DNA of 64,000 nt from Saprospiraceae bacterium (GCA_028285085.1 JANQQI010000027.1:1-64000), one strand, 5' to 3'; shown: positions 16,512-26,183, numbered from the stretch's first letter. Numbers and translations: made by a program. The notes: generated from the sequence alone by a model not told the origin.

Positions 16512-18229
16512 TATCGCCAGGAGGTTAAATCTGCGCCCGCTGGGGCCCGGCTTTTAACCTCTTCTGCCCAGCGGGGGATGAACATGCGATGATAGCGTAG
16601 GCGTGAGATGGCGTTTGGTTCTTTATGATCGCCATTCCAACAATGCTCGGCCCGATCCCCATAGTCCACTTCTCCATCGTAATAAGGCGAAGTGCTCTCC
16701 AGGAAGGCCTCTGCCAGATAGACCGCATTATTCAAGTAGTAGTTGTCCATATCGCCGCAGTAGATATGAATTTTGCCAATCAGATTAGGTCCGATGGTGG
16801 CCCAGTCTCGCTGCATAATATAGGTTAGGTCGTAGTGCTCCCGCCAATAGGCTGCTACCTCGGCATCAATCTCTCCGGTGTACTTGTCCCATAATCGCTT
16901 GGGGTAACCATCCGCTCCGACGGGCGAATAAACGGCTTCCCAGATATCGAATTGATCACCCGAGCGATTGCGAGTGCCTAAGGCTAGTTCCCGTAAATTC
17001 ATATTGCGTAAGCTGGTCGATACCTGCCCCAAATAATCGCGCCGACCGGGGCGTAACGTCGTCTTGAAATCTTCCTCCACGTAATAGGCATTTTTATCTT
17101 CGTAAATATTCACGAGGCAGTAGGCTCGGAAATCAATGGGGTCGGGGCAGGCGGCATAGCAGCCGTTGTACTCTTCCGGATAAAACACCTGAGCAGCCAG
17201 AGCTTCCCAACCACCGGTAGAGCCGCCGTATAAGAAACGCGCCCAGCCTTCACCAATGCCCCGAAATTGTTGCTCAATGTATGGGATGAGTTCGTGGGTA
17301 ATGGCATCGCCGTAAGGACCGACATTGGCCGAGTTGACGGCGTAGGAGTCATCGTAAAAAGGATTGGCGTGCTGAATTTTGATGGCGAGTACACGAGGAA
17401 AATTTGGCCCGGTCCAGGCTTGGTAAAAATCGTAAGCCTCCTGCTGCACTGTTTTATTATAACCCTCAAGCTGAAAGCGTTCGCTGTATTCTGGTTTTAG
17501 GTTTGGATCGGGCGGAGTGGTCCGAAACCCACCAAAATCTGTCGGAAAATGGCCATGCATAATCGCTAGCGGATAGTGTACGTCTGGATGCTCATCGAAG
17601 CCCTCGGGCAGGAGTACATGCGCTCCCAGATACATTGGGCGACCCCAGAATTCGGTCAACAACTGGCTTTGGATACGAATGTGTTTGATATATTTCGTGT
17701 CATCGGGTGGCACAATAGGAGCAATCACTTGATCCAATTTAATGTGAATGGCCTGGTTCGGTTGAACGTTGACTTTTTGTGGTGCGCTGTACAGATTACC
17801 GGGCGCCCGGTTCCAATGCTGGCCTTCACCCCGATCCATCGGGAGCTTAACACGATGTCCATCAGTGCGCTGGAAGGTCTCGTATCGATGGAAAACCACT
17901 TGTGCATAATATTCGCCGGCAGGGATGTCGGATAACTTTTCGAGGGGATATCCCGGGGCTCCATCTTCAAGTACAACGCTTTGTCCGTTTTGAATACCTT
18001 CAGCATCTTGACCAAAAACGAGTTGGGTTTTAGGACCATCGCTGATTTGGAAGCGAGGCTCTCGTTCGTCATTATTGGATAGCAGAAGCAGAAAGCGGCC
18101 ATCGAGTGGCCCCGCGATAGAATCTACGGCAAGTTCAAAGCTAAATACTGGTGCAGGTGTGGATGTGGGGGGATTACAGGCCAAGCTACCCAACAATGTA
18201 GCTAAGAGAAAGGGCACTAGGTTTTTCAT
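16508..18229 (-). CDS. Lipoprotein with alpha/beta-hydrolase (putative esterase) domain
   Basis: The start at ATG 18229 gives a lipoprotein signal (MKNLVPFLLATLLGSLAC, Cys18), whereas the longer frame to 18322 would bury it. An N-terminal beta-sandwich-like region of about 190 residues precedes an esterase-type alpha/beta hydrolase: HVLLPEGFDEHPDVHYPLAI, the nucleophile elbow YGGSTGGWEALA and, near the end, DRAEHCWNGDH, which could supply the catalytic histidine. This resembles enterochelin-esterase-like PF00756 proteins. It would sit on a membrane facing the periplasm or surface. Substrate unknown. Convergent with the propeller gene, sharing four bases. Confidence 0.75.
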   Translation of the reverse strand: MKNLVPFLLATLLGSLACNPPTSTPAPVFSFELAVDSIAGPLDGRFLLLLSNNDEREPRFQISDGPKTQLVFGQDAEGIQNGQSVVLEDGAPGYPLEKLSDIPAGEYYAQVVFHRYETFQRTDGHRVKLPMDRGEGQHWNRAPGNLYSAPQKVNVQPNQAIHIKLDQVIAPIVPPDDTKYIKHIRIQSQLLTEFWGRPMYLGAHVLLPEGFDEHPDVHYPLAIMHGHFPTDFGGFRTTPPDPNLKPEYSERFQLEGYNKTVQQEAYDFYQAWTGPNFPRVLAIKIQHANPFYDDSYAVNSANVGPYGDAITHELIPYIEQQFRGIGEGWARFLYGGSTGGWEALAAQVFYPEEYNGCYAACPDPIDFRAYCLVNIYEDKNAYYVEEDFKTTLRPGRRDYLGQVSTSLRNMNLRELALGTRNRSGDQFDIWEAVYSPVGADGYPKRLWDKYTGEIDAEVAAYWREHYDLTYIMQRDWATIGPNLIGKIHIYCGDMDNYYLNNAVYLAEAFLESTSPYYDGEVDYGDRAEHCWNGDHKEPNAISRLRYHRMFIPRWAEEVKSRAPAGADLTSWRY

Positions 18230-18487
18230 ATGTGTGGTTTTAGGATATCTCTCATCAAAATCGCAACAAAACGCAGTTGACACGTATATACAATGGTGAA
18301 ATAGACAAGCTGTTTTCCCCAAATCATCGGTGCTTGTAACGGTAAGATGTACGACTCAATAACTTCCTGAATATAGTTAGTTTTGCTTGAGATTTGTACC
18401 AAATGGTGGATTGAAATCGTGAAAGAGCGTCACATTACAAAGTATTATCTTTATCATCGAATAATGGATTAGTCCTCTACCATCGAT

Positions 18488-20698
18488 ATGAAATATTGGC
18501 CGCTATTGACTACCCTCATGTTGCTAGCAGTCCTGACGGGCTTGTATGCACAGTCAACGAGTGATGCACTGATGCCATCGCTCTTGCTCAAAAGAGCACA
18601 GGGGAAAATAACCATTGATGGCCAAATGGACGAGTCGGATTGGACTAGGGGGCGCCCGGCGGATAATTTTTGGCAATATTTCCCTTCGGATAGCTTACGC
18701 GCTGGTGCACAGACGGAAATCTACATGACCTACGATGATCGTATGCTGTACGTCGCCGTCAAATGCTATTCGGATGGCAATAAGTACATTACGCCTTCCT
18801 TGCGGCGCGATTATCGCGCGGGCGGTAACGACAACATCAGCTTGATGTTCGATACCTTCAATGACCAAACCAATGCGTTCCTCTTTGGGATCAATCCCTA
18901 CGGCGTCCGCCGCGAAGCTTTGATCTCCGGCGGCGGTGCGCGGCTATCAGATTTTTCAACTTCCTGGGACAACAAGTGGTACGGCACTTCGAAAATCTAT
19001 GATGGCTATTGGGTAGCGGAATTGGCCATTCCTTTCAAGACTCTGCGTTTTAAAGAAGGCGAGTTTCGCTGGCGTTTCAATTGCTACCGCTTCGATACAC
19101 AATCGAACGAGCGGACGACCTGGATTCAGATTCCGCGCAATCAATGGATTTTCAATTTGGCCTACATGGGTGATATGATCTGGGATGAGCCTCTGGCTAA
19201 AGCCGGGACTAATATTTCTGCTATCCCGTACGTATCGAGCGAGTTAGTGGAAGATACTGAAAACGGGGAAGCGGCCACCTTTGATTGGAATGTAGGTGGT
19301 GATGCAAAAATTGCGGTCACTTCCGGCCTTAATTTGGACCTAACAGTCAATCCCGATTTTTCTCAAGTCGAGGTGGATCAACAAATTACGAACCTGTCGC
19401 GCTTTGAATTATTCTTTCCAGAACGGCGCCAGTTCTTCCTGGAAAATGCGGATTTATTTGGGAGCTTTGGAACGCGACGCCTCAACCCATTTTTCTCGCG
19501 CCGCATTGGCGTTGGCAAGGATACTTCCACCGATCAGAATGTGCAAAACGCGATTCTTTACGGCGCTCGGCTAAGTGGCAAACTCAATAATGACTGGCGC
19601 ATTGGCTTGCTTAATATGCAAACCGCCAAAAATGAAGATCAGGGTATTCCTTCGGCCAATTTTTCGGTGGCGGCCGTTCAGCGGAAGGTCTTTAGCCGTT
19701 CGAATGTGTCTTTTATATTTGTCAATAAAGAAACGGATATCAGTGCTAGCGATACGAGCAGTGAATTTTCTACCTATAATCGGATCATCGGAGTGGATTA
19801 TAACCTGGCCTCTACCGACAACCTCTGGACGGGCAAAATCTTTTATCATCAGGCCGTTACACCAACCGAAGTGGATGACAAATTCGCACACGGTGTCAAT
19901 CTCGATTTTACTCGCCGAGCGTACCAAATTTCCTGGAAACATCGCTGGGTAGGGGAGGGCTACGATGCCGAAGTGGGCTTTGTGCCGCGGAGTGACTTTT
20001 TTCGGATTAATCCTGAGTTTCGCTTATTCTTTTATCCTTCGACTGGCATCCTGAATCAACACGGACCCGGGGTGGAGGTAGAGTATTTTTGGAAACCGGA
20101 ACTGGGCAAAACGGATCATCTGTATCAGGTGTATTATAACGCGGAATTTCGGGATAATAGTCGCTTGGAAGTACGCATCCGAAATCGATTCACCTATTTG
20201 TTCGATCCTTTTGATCCCAGTGGAACGGAAGGCGTTGAGCTGCCCTCGGACACCGATTATAATTACACGCGCTTTTCCGCTTCTTACAATTCTGATCGCC
20301 GTCGGGCTTTTTCTTTTCGCTTTGAGCCGGAATTTGGTCAATACTTCAACGGCACTCGTCTACGCTTAGGGGGGAATGTAGCCTATCGCTTCCAGCCGTT
20401 TGGCGCGATTTCGATCAATTACAATTACAACTACATTGATCTGCCTGAGCCTTACAATACGGCATCGCTTTTTCTTATCGGGCCACGCATCGATTTGACT
20501 TTTACCCGCAATCTTTTCCTGACCACTTTTATTCAATACAACAACCAGGTTGATAATATCAACATCAATGCGCGCTTTCAGTGGCGTTTCCAGCCGGTAT
20601 CGGATTTCTTTTTGGTGTATACGGACAATTATACCACAGATTTCGGCAAGAAGAACCGGGCTATTGTGGCCAAGTTGACCTATTGGTTGAATATGTAG
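18488..20698 (+). CDS. DUF5916 outer-membrane protein with CBM9-like N-terminus
   Basis: Signal peptide (LLTTLMLLAVLTGLYAQ), then a CBM9-like carbohydrate-binding fold (ITIDGQMDESDWTRGRPADN ... LYVAVKC), then the long beta-rich DUF5916 region with the family hallmark NPDFSQVEVDQQITNLSRFE followed by FFPERRQFFLENADLF, and repeated amphipathic strands to the end. The family is widespread in Bacteroidota and is predicted to form an outer-membrane barrel; its function is not established. A linkage to surface glycans or peptides would be inference from the N-terminal fold. 736 residues is normal length. A terminator follows. Confidence 0.85.
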   Translation: MKYWPLLTTLMLLAVLTGLYAQSTSDALMPSLLLKRAQGKITIDGQMDESDWTRGRPADNFWQYFPSDSLRAGAQTEIYMTYDDRMLYVAVKCYSDGNKYITPSLRRDYRAGGNDNISLMFDTFNDQTNAFLFGINPYGVRREALISGGGARLSDFSTSWDNKWYGTSKIYDGYWVAELAIPFKTLRFKEGEFRWRFNCYRFDTQSNERTTWIQIPRNQWIFNLAYMGDMIWDEPLAKAGTNISAIPYVSSELVEDTENGEAATFDWNVGGDAKIAVTSGLNLDLTVNPDFSQVEVDQQITNLSRFELFFPERRQFFLENADLFGSFGTRRLNPFFSRRIGVGKDTSTDQNVQNAILYGARLSGKLNNDWRIGLLNMQTAKNEDQGIPSANFSVAAVQRKVFSRSNVSFIFVNKETDISASDTSSEFSTYNRIIGVDYNLASTDNLWTGKIFYHQAVTPTEVDDKFAHGVNLDFTRRAYQISWKHRWVGEGYDAEVGFVPRSDFFRINPEFRLFFYPSTGILNQHGPGVEVEYFWKPELGKTDHLYQVYYNAEFRDNSRLEVRIRNRFTYLFDPFDPSGTEGVELPSDTDYNYTRFSASYNSDRRRAFSFRFEPEFGQYFNGTRLRLGGNVAYRFQPFGAISINYNYNYIDLPEPYNTASLFLIGPRIDLTFTRNLFLTTFIQYNNQVDNININARFQWRFQPVSDFFLVYTDNYTTDFGKKNRAIVAKLTYWLNM

Positions 20699-20729
20699 AA
20701 TAGATAAAGTATGATGTTACCATAACAAG

Positions 20730-20765
20730 AAAAGGGATCCAAGTTATTAACCTGAATCCCTTTTT
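20730..20765 (+). terminator. Terminator after the DUF5916 gene
   Basis: AAAAGGGAT (20730-20738) pairs with ATCCCTTTT (20756-20764), ending in a T-run. It lies 31 bases after the stop. Confidence 0.8.
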
Positions 20766-20770
20766 CAAGA

Positions 20771-21000
20771 TGTCGGTAAGCGGTACCGACACTTTGTAGA
20801 TTCCGACTTACATCGGTATCGAATGGCACCTACGCAGTGGATGCAGATCTATCTGTTCCCGGGCTTACCCCTACTACTTTAACATAGCGAACATATAGCC
20901 TGACCATCACATTGTGATGGAATCTGACCGTGGCAGACTTCCCGCAGGCGCACCTGCCTTCTTCACATGAGTGTGTTGAGGATGCACTCGTCTGTTTTTT
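20771..21000 (+). ncRNA. Candidate structured RNA (serial hairpins ending in a T-run)
   Basis: Downstream of the DUF5916 terminator a 230-bp stretch has at least four clear stems in a row: TGTCGGT/ACCGACA (20771-20791), CCATCAC/GTGATGG (20904-20920), GCAGG/CCTGC (20944-20957) and GAGTG/CACTC (20969-20989), the last followed after five bases by T6 (20995-21000). No coding frame fits. I recognise no known RNA family (no RNase P, tmRNA, SRP or 6S signature). Strand is set by the T-run. It may equally be a decayed repeat element. Confidence 0.3.
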
Positions 21001-21751
21001 GGACAAAGGGCGAAGAAGGACTTGTGCGTATTTTTACTTTTCTTCTGGACGACGTCGGTTATTGGTGTAAAGCTGCCAGCCGTAGCATTTGGCGCTTACA
21101 GGTGTAGCACTAGAGGTGTCGTTGCAAATCGGAACAATGGCTTTTACGACTTAAACTGAAGGCAAAGTCGTTTGATGATCGTACACTACTTTGAGCATAC
21201 TTGCGATATGATCTAGTCGCAATGAATTAATAGAGGAACAAAAGCTACTGAATAGCTAACCGAAAAAGTTTTCCGATTTTGCTAGGAAGAGAAAGTGCAC
21301 TGGATGAGCAGTGAAAATACGCGTCTTTTCAAAGAACTTTTATTTGGTTAAAATACAGGAGTGTAAATTTAAATTTTGATTATTAAAAATAATGCAACTT
21401 AATTTTCGTTGAAATGCATTTTAAAATTAATATAATTTTGCGGGTAAAACAAATAATTTATTGCTCTTTTTTCTAAAAGCAGTATTTTGATGATTAGCAG
21501 CTGATTATAAAATTGAATTTTCCTACTTCGATAGTTAGGTTGTATAGATGGTAAGATTTGAGGTACTATCTAAATTGATTCTTTGGTAGAGTCGTAAGAA
21601 GGTGACCAGATTGTTTGGTGCGGACTTCGTCAGAGCAGAGACAAGTGAGGGGATTATGCTGTCGAATTTCCGACATCTGCTAATTCTTTTGTAAATTAGG
21701 AAAGCTAAACAGAATCTCTCAGCAGGTGTTAAAATTCAAATCCTGATCTCC
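21001..21751. other. Gene-free region before the small barrel gene
   Basis: Together with the hairpin stretch this gap exceeds 1 kb. No open frame with coding character is seen. It includes a candidate Bacteroidota promoter at 21409-21440 and then a 300-base AT-rich leader. Confidence 0.5.
21409..21440 (+). promoter_or_regulatory. Candidate Bacteroidota promoter
   Basis: TTG (21409-21411), a 21-base spacer and TAATTTTG (21433-21440) fit the TTG-N17-23-TANNTTTG consensus of this phylum. Transcription would start near 21447, leaving a leader of about 300 bases before the barrel gene. Confidence 0.4.
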
Positions 21752-22498
21752 ATGCCTAGACTAATACCCATTCGATCGATTATCCTATTGGCCATTTGTG
21801 CTTTGCTGGCGATACCTGAAGCAGATGCGCAGCGCAGAGTTCGGAAGAAACGCCCCAAAATCAATCGCTTCAACGCTGGTTTGGTATTAGGACTAAATCT
21901 ATCACAGGTGGACGGCGATGGGCATACGGGCTTTGATAAGCGCGGTTTGTTGGGAGGCGTCAAGGGATCAGCCTATCTGACCAAATATCTGGATTTTGAA
22001 ATACAATTACTATACAGCCAAAAGGGTAGTCGAATCAAAAATCTGATTGTCCCCGGAAGTCCTCGGGGAAAGAAAGATCGCATCTTACACTTTGATTATA
22101 TGGAGGTGCCGTTCCTGTTTAGCTGGAAATTGTACGATCCTTGGGAAAGTGTACATGGCTACCGGCTCGAACTCGGATTTTCCTACGCCCGCCTTATTAA
22201 TTACAGAATCGAAGAGAATCTATCGCCGGATGTAGTCCCTTTCGAAGCCATGACCGATGATTTTGATCGCAATGAGTACAATACAGTGATTGGACTTGGT
22301 TATGATATCAATCCTCATATTTCTCTTAGCTTGCGTAGCGTAATTCAGGTTAACCTCACTTACCGCAATCCTTTACTCGACGATGAAAATTATAATGATC
22401 GGGGAGCGCAGGTCAGTGGTTGGAGTGATCCTAATCTGGATACCCGTCTTCTCCGCAATTATTTGCTTAGTCTGCAAATTGAGTATACGATCTTTTAA
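21752..22498 (+). CDS. PorT-like outer-membrane beta-barrel protein
   Basis: Signal peptide (SIILLAICALLAIPEADAQ) and a basic stretch (RRVRKKRP) are followed by an eight-to-ten-strand barrel of the OMP_b-brl_2 type: FNAGLVLGLNLSQVDGDG, LGGVKGSAYLTKYLDFEIQL, LYSQKGSR, and a final strand LLSLQIEYTIF ending in an aromatic residue as outer-membrane proteins do. 248 residues is typical. Members include the secretion factor PorT, but many paralogues of unknown function exist and nothing here singles out PorT itself. It appears to be a single-gene unit. Confidence 0.8.
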   Translation: MPRLIPIRSIILLAICALLAIPEADAQRRVRKKRPKINRFNAGLVLGLNLSQVDGDGHTGFDKRGLLGGVKGSAYLTKYLDFEIQLLYSQKGSRIKNLIVPGSPRGKKDRILHFDYMEVPFLFSWKLYDPWESVHGYRLELGFSYARLINYRIEENLSPDVVPFEAMTDDFDRNEYNTVIGLGYDINPHISLSLRSVIQVNLTYRNPLLDDENYNDRGAQVSGWSDPNLDTRLLRNYLLSLQIEYTIF

Positions 22499-23016
22499 CC
22501 GCGATGTTAGTTACTAGATACTTACCGAATTACTGTCATCACGATAGCTAATGGATTAATCAAAGTTGTGATCACCCCTTTAAAGAAACCATAGCTTTCT
22601 TATCTATTCTCTTTTCATTTAGAGAATTACATATCGAGGATTTCTCCCCGGGGTAGGTGCTCTACTATCTTAATTGTATAATCCTGAAGTAAATTTGATG
22701 AGATTCAATCCGAAATCATAAACTTTACTCTTCCTTACCTCTTCTTCCTCACATGATTTTTATTCTTACTATCAGTTAGTAAGTAGCTATTATTTAATGC
22801 ATTAGGCATGTAGTGTTTTTTAATATTAACTCAGTGTTAAAAAATAAGTAAATCAAGTTAATGCAACATTAAGAATGCAGGCAAAACAATGCGCCCTATT
22901 TTACATAAAGTTAGTATTGCATTGATTTGCCGGTAATACCCTACATCTAATTTCGCCCCCGTATTAGAGAGAACATTAAACACGACTAAAATACCTAAAA
23001 TTAGCACTAATTGATT
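22499..23016. other. Gene-free region (518 bp) upstream of the duplicated T9SS protein
   Basis: No gene seen. A small stem ATTCTC/GAGAAT around 22610-22630 and a CCCCGGGG palindrome near 22650 are present, and a promoter-like pair near its end is listed separately. Confidence 0.5.
22926..22955 (+). promoter_or_regulatory. Candidate promoter of the T9SS protein/TonB receptor operon
   Basis: TTTG (22926-22929), an 18-base spacer and TAATTTCG (22948-22955) match the phylum's promoter consensus with one mismatch. The start point near 22962 would give a leader of about 55 bases before ATG 23017. Confidence 0.4.
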
Positions 23017-26000
23017 ATGAACAAACTTTACTTACTCACCCTATTGCTAGTTGCTGCAGTAAGCCCGCTTTTCGCCCAGATTACAATTACCGACGGCGAT
23101 CTTACGGGAGGCAACACTTACACTTGGACGAACGACAATGAATACTTATTGGATGGTTTCGTCTACCTTGAAGATGGCGGTGTCCTGAACATCGAGCCTG
23201 GTACAGTAATTCGTGGTAAAGAAGTGCCAACTGGAAGTGACAACGCTTCGGCTTTGATCATTTCTCGTGGTGCGCAAATCTTCGCAAACGGTACTGCTCT
23301 GGAGCCTATTGTTTTCACAGCTGAAGATGATGATTTGAACGATCCAGATGATTTCGATCCAGATGATCGTGGATTCTGGGGTGGTTTGATCATCCTTGGA
23401 TACGCTGGTATCACTGATGAAGAATGTGTACAAGGTATTGAAGGTATTCCTGCCGGTGAGCCACGCGCGCTCTACGGTGATGAAAACTGTAATTTCGATG
23501 ACGAAGACAACTCTGGTATCCTTCGTTATATTTCTATCCGCCACGCTGGTGCTGCTTTGAGCCCAGGTAACGAGATCAACGGTTTGACACTCGGTGCGGT
23601 AGGTAGCACAACTGTTGTGGAAAATGTAGAGGTATTCGCCAACTTCGATGATGGTATCGAATGGTTTGGTGGTACTGTTTCAGTTAAATTTGCTGCGGTA
23701 TCTTTCTGCGGTGATGACTCTTACGACTACGATACTGGTTGGAGAGGTAAAGGTCAGTTCTGGTTGTCTCTTCAAGGTGAAGATTTAGGAGACAATGGTG
23801 GTGAGCACGATGGTGCTAAGCCAGATGACAACACCCCGACTTCTAATCCAGTGATCTACAACGCGACTTACATCGGTTCTGGTGTAGATAATGACGACCC
23901 TAACGTAAAAAATGAGCACGCTTTATATATGCGTGATGGTACTGCTGGTACTTATGCCAATAGTATCTTCACTGACTTCACCAACTTTGCGATCCAAATT
24001 GAAGACCGTGCTTCAGGTCTGGATAGCCGTCAGCGTATGGAAGATGGTGAATTGGTCATCAAAAATAACATCTGGTTTGGTTTCGGCGAAGGTGACGAGT
24101 TGAATGCTGGTACCAACGGTATCATTCAAGCAACAGATGATGCAGAAGATGCGACCTGCCAATTTCTTATCGACCACTTGGGTAACAATGGTAACAGTCT
24201 GGAAGATCCAGAAATTGCTAATATCAATCGTGAGCCTAACAACGACTTCGACCCACGTCCAAGCGTTGATGGCCCGGCATACGAAGATTTAGCTGGTTTG
24301 CCAAGCGGTGACGATTTCTACACTCAAGTAAACTTTAAAGGTGCTTTCGGTGCGACACTTTGGGTACGTGGCTGGACTGCACTCGATAATATGGGCTTCT
24401 TGCCTGAGCAAGGTGAAGTAGTTATCACCGATGCTGACTTGGTTGGTGGTGAGTCTTACACCTGGACCAACGATAACGAATACCTTTTGGATGGTTTCGT
24501 TTACCTTGAAGAAGGTGGTAAATTGACCATTGGTCCTGGTACTGTAATCAAAGGAAAAGAAATTCCATCTTCTTCTGATAACGCTTCTGCTTTGATCATC
24601 ACTCGCGGTGCGCAAATCTGTGCAGTTGGTGAGATGAACAATCCAATTATCTTCACTGCAGAAGCTGATGATACTAATGATCCAGATGACCTCGACGAAG
24701 AAGATCGTGGATTCTGGGGTGGTTTGATCATCCTCGGTCGTGCGGGTATCACCGACGAAGAGTGTGAGCAAGCTATTGAAGGTATCCCTGCCGGTGAGCC
24801 ACGTGCTCGTTACGGTGACGCTAATTGTAACTTCAATGACAACGATAACTCTGGTGAGTTGCGCTACGTTTCTATCCGTCACGGTGGTGCGGCCCTTTCT
24901 CCAGGTAACGAGATCAACGGTCTGACACTTGGTGCTGTTGGTAGTGCTACTAAATTGAACTTCATTGAGGTATTCGCCAACTTTGACGATGGTATCGAGT
25001 GGTTTGGTGGTACTGCTTCTGTCAAATTTGCTTCTGTAGCTTTCTGTGGTGATGATTCTTACGATTACGATACTGGCTGGAGAGGAAAGGGTCAATTCTG
25101 GTTCTCTCTGCAAGGTGCAGATATTGGAGACAATGGTGGTGAGCACGATGGTGCAAAACCGGATGACAACACCCCTACTTCTGATCCTGTGATCTACAAC
25201 GCGACTTACATCGGTTCTGGTGCAGACAACGATGATCCTAACGTGAAAAACGAACACGCACTATATATGCGTGATGGTACAGCGGGTACTTACGCTAATA
25301 GTATCTTCACAGACTTCACCAACTTTGCGATCCAAATTGAAGACCGTGCTTCTGGTCTGGATAGCCGCCAGCGTATGGAAGATGGCGAATTGGTCATCAA
25401 AAACAACATCTGGTTTGGCTTCGGTGAAGGTGACGAGTTGAATGCTGGTACTAACGGTATCATTCAGGCAACTGATGATGCTGAAGATCCAATGGCTCAA
25501 TTCCTGATCGACCACTTGGGTAACAACGGTAATACTTTGGAAGACCCAATGTTGGGTGGTATCTCTCGTACGAATGATGGTGGCCTAGATCCACGTCCTG
25601 ATGCTTCAGGTCCTGCTTTCAACAACATCGGTGATATCCCATCGGATGGATTCTACTCTCAGACTTTGTTCCGTGGTGCTTTCTGCGACGATGGTGTATG
25701 GATCAAAGGTTGGACAGCAATCGATGAGTACGGTATCCTCGATTCTGATGTTCCAGCTGCTGAAGCAACTTGCTTAGTAGGTATCGACGAGTTGTTGGTT
25801 GAAAAAGATGGTTTCGTATTGGCTCAGGCTTATCCAAACCCTGCAGCTGGTGAAACAACTATCGACTTCGTTCTGCCAGAAACATTGAATGTAACCATGC
25901 GTGTTTTCGATCGTGATGGTCGCGTAGTACGCGTATTGATGGACAATGAGCGTCAGCCAGCTGGTGAGAATCAAATCATCCTCAATGCTGCTGATTTAAC

Positions 26001-26073
26001 TAACGGTGTATACTACTACACCCTTGAAAGTGGCTCAGTAGTACTGACTAAATCGTTTATTGTTGCAAAATAA
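23017..26073 (+). CDS. Secreted protein of two tandem 446-residue copies with T9SS type A sorting domain
   Basis: After a signal peptide (YLLTLLLVAAVSPLFAQ) the protein consists of copy 1 (bases 23080-24417) and copy 2 (24418-about 25740), each starting ITDxDLxGGxxYTWTNDNEY and carrying conserved blocks RGFWGGLIILG, EINGLTLGAVGS, FDDGIEWFGGT and FCGDDSYDYDTGWRGKGQFW. The many Asp/Asn/Gly residues and repeating hydrophobic positions suggest a right-handed beta-helix with bound calcium. A C-terminal sorting domain follows (AYPNPAAGETTIDFVLPE ... VVLTKSFIVAK). Codon use is strongly biased, pointing to high expression. The frame begins at TTG 23011, but ATG 23017 fits the signal peptide. As I recall, single-copy relatives sit beside TonB receptors in other Bacteroidota; ligand or substrate is not known. 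Confidence 0.8.
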   Translation: MNKLYLLTLLLVAAVSPLFAQITITDGDLTGGNTYTWTNDNEYLLDGFVYLEDGGVLNIEPGTVIRGKEVPTGSDNASALIISRGAQIFANGTALEPIVFTAEDDDLNDPDDFDPDDRGFWGGLIILGYAGITDEECVQGIEGIPAGEPRALYGDENCNFDDEDNSGILRYISIRHAGAALSPGNEINGLTLGAVGSTTVVENVEVFANFDDGIEWFGGTVSVKFAAVSFCGDDSYDYDTGWRGKGQFWLSLQGEDLGDNGGEHDGAKPDDNTPTSNPVIYNATYIGSGVDNDDPNVKNEHALYMRDGTAGTYANSIFTDFTNFAIQIEDRASGLDSRQRMEDGELVIKNNIWFGFGEGDELNAGTNGIIQATDDAEDATCQFLIDHLGNNGNSLEDPEIANINREPNNDFDPRPSVDGPAYEDLAGLPSGDDFYTQVNFKGAFGATLWVRGWTALDNMGFLPEQGEVVITDADLVGGESYTWTNDNEYLLDGFVYLEEGGKLTIGPGTVIKGKEIPSSSDNASALIITRGAQICAVGEMNNPIIFTAEADDTNDPDDLDEEDRGFWGGLIILGRAGITDEECEQAIEGIPAGEPRARYGDANCNFNDNDNSGELRYVSIRHGGAALSPGNEINGLTLGAVGSATKLNFIEVFANFDDGIEWFGGTASVKFASVAFCGDDSYDYDTGWRGKGQFWFSLQGADIGDNGGEHDGAKPDDNTPTSDPVIYNATYIGSGADNDDPNVKNEHALYMRDGTAGTYANSIFTDFTNFAIQIEDRASGLDSRQRMEDGELVIKNNIWFGFGEGDELNAGTNGIIQATDDAEDPMAQFLIDHLGNNGNTLEDPMLGGISRTNDGGLDPRPDASGPAFNNIGDIPSDGFYSQTLFRGAFCDDGVWIKGWTAIDEYGILDSDVPAAEATCLVGIDELLVEKDGFVLAQAYPNPAAGETTIDFVLPETLNVTMRVFDRDGRVVRVLMDNERQPAGENQIILNAADLTNGVYYYTLESGSVVLTKSFIVAK

Positions 26074-26096
26074 TTATAAGGTCTAATTAAAAAAAT

Positions 26097-26135
26097 TGTC
26101 TCCGGCAGCTCGACTGATTTCGAGCGTCGGAGACA
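26097..26135 (+). other. Intercistronic hairpin
   Basis: TGTCTCCG (26097-26104) pairs with CGGAGACA (26128-26135), and GCTCG with CGAGC inside. No T-run follows, so it is likely a stability or processing element between the secreted-protein and receptor coding regions, allowing unequal expression. Confidence 0.5.
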
Positions 26136-26183
26136 TCTGCATTATCAAGGAGTTTTAACAAATCAATTAAAGTGTATCTTAAA

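Noticed and set aside
18378..18385. TAGTTTTG box upstream of the DUF5916 gene as a promoter
   Set aside because: Matches the -7 consensus, but the nearest upstream TTG is 41 bases away, outside the 17-23 range.
20767..21000. Known RNAs (tmRNA, RNase P, SRP, 6S, tRNA) for the hairpin stretch
   Set aside because: None of the conserved sequence signatures is present; a tRNA cloverleaf cannot be formed from the stems seen.
24289..25257. 322-codon open frame on the minus strand inside the duplicated T9SS gene
   Set aside because: It lies antisense to a clear coding region with strong codon bias, which produces long antisense frames. Its product is Thr/Val/Ile-rich without signal or domain.
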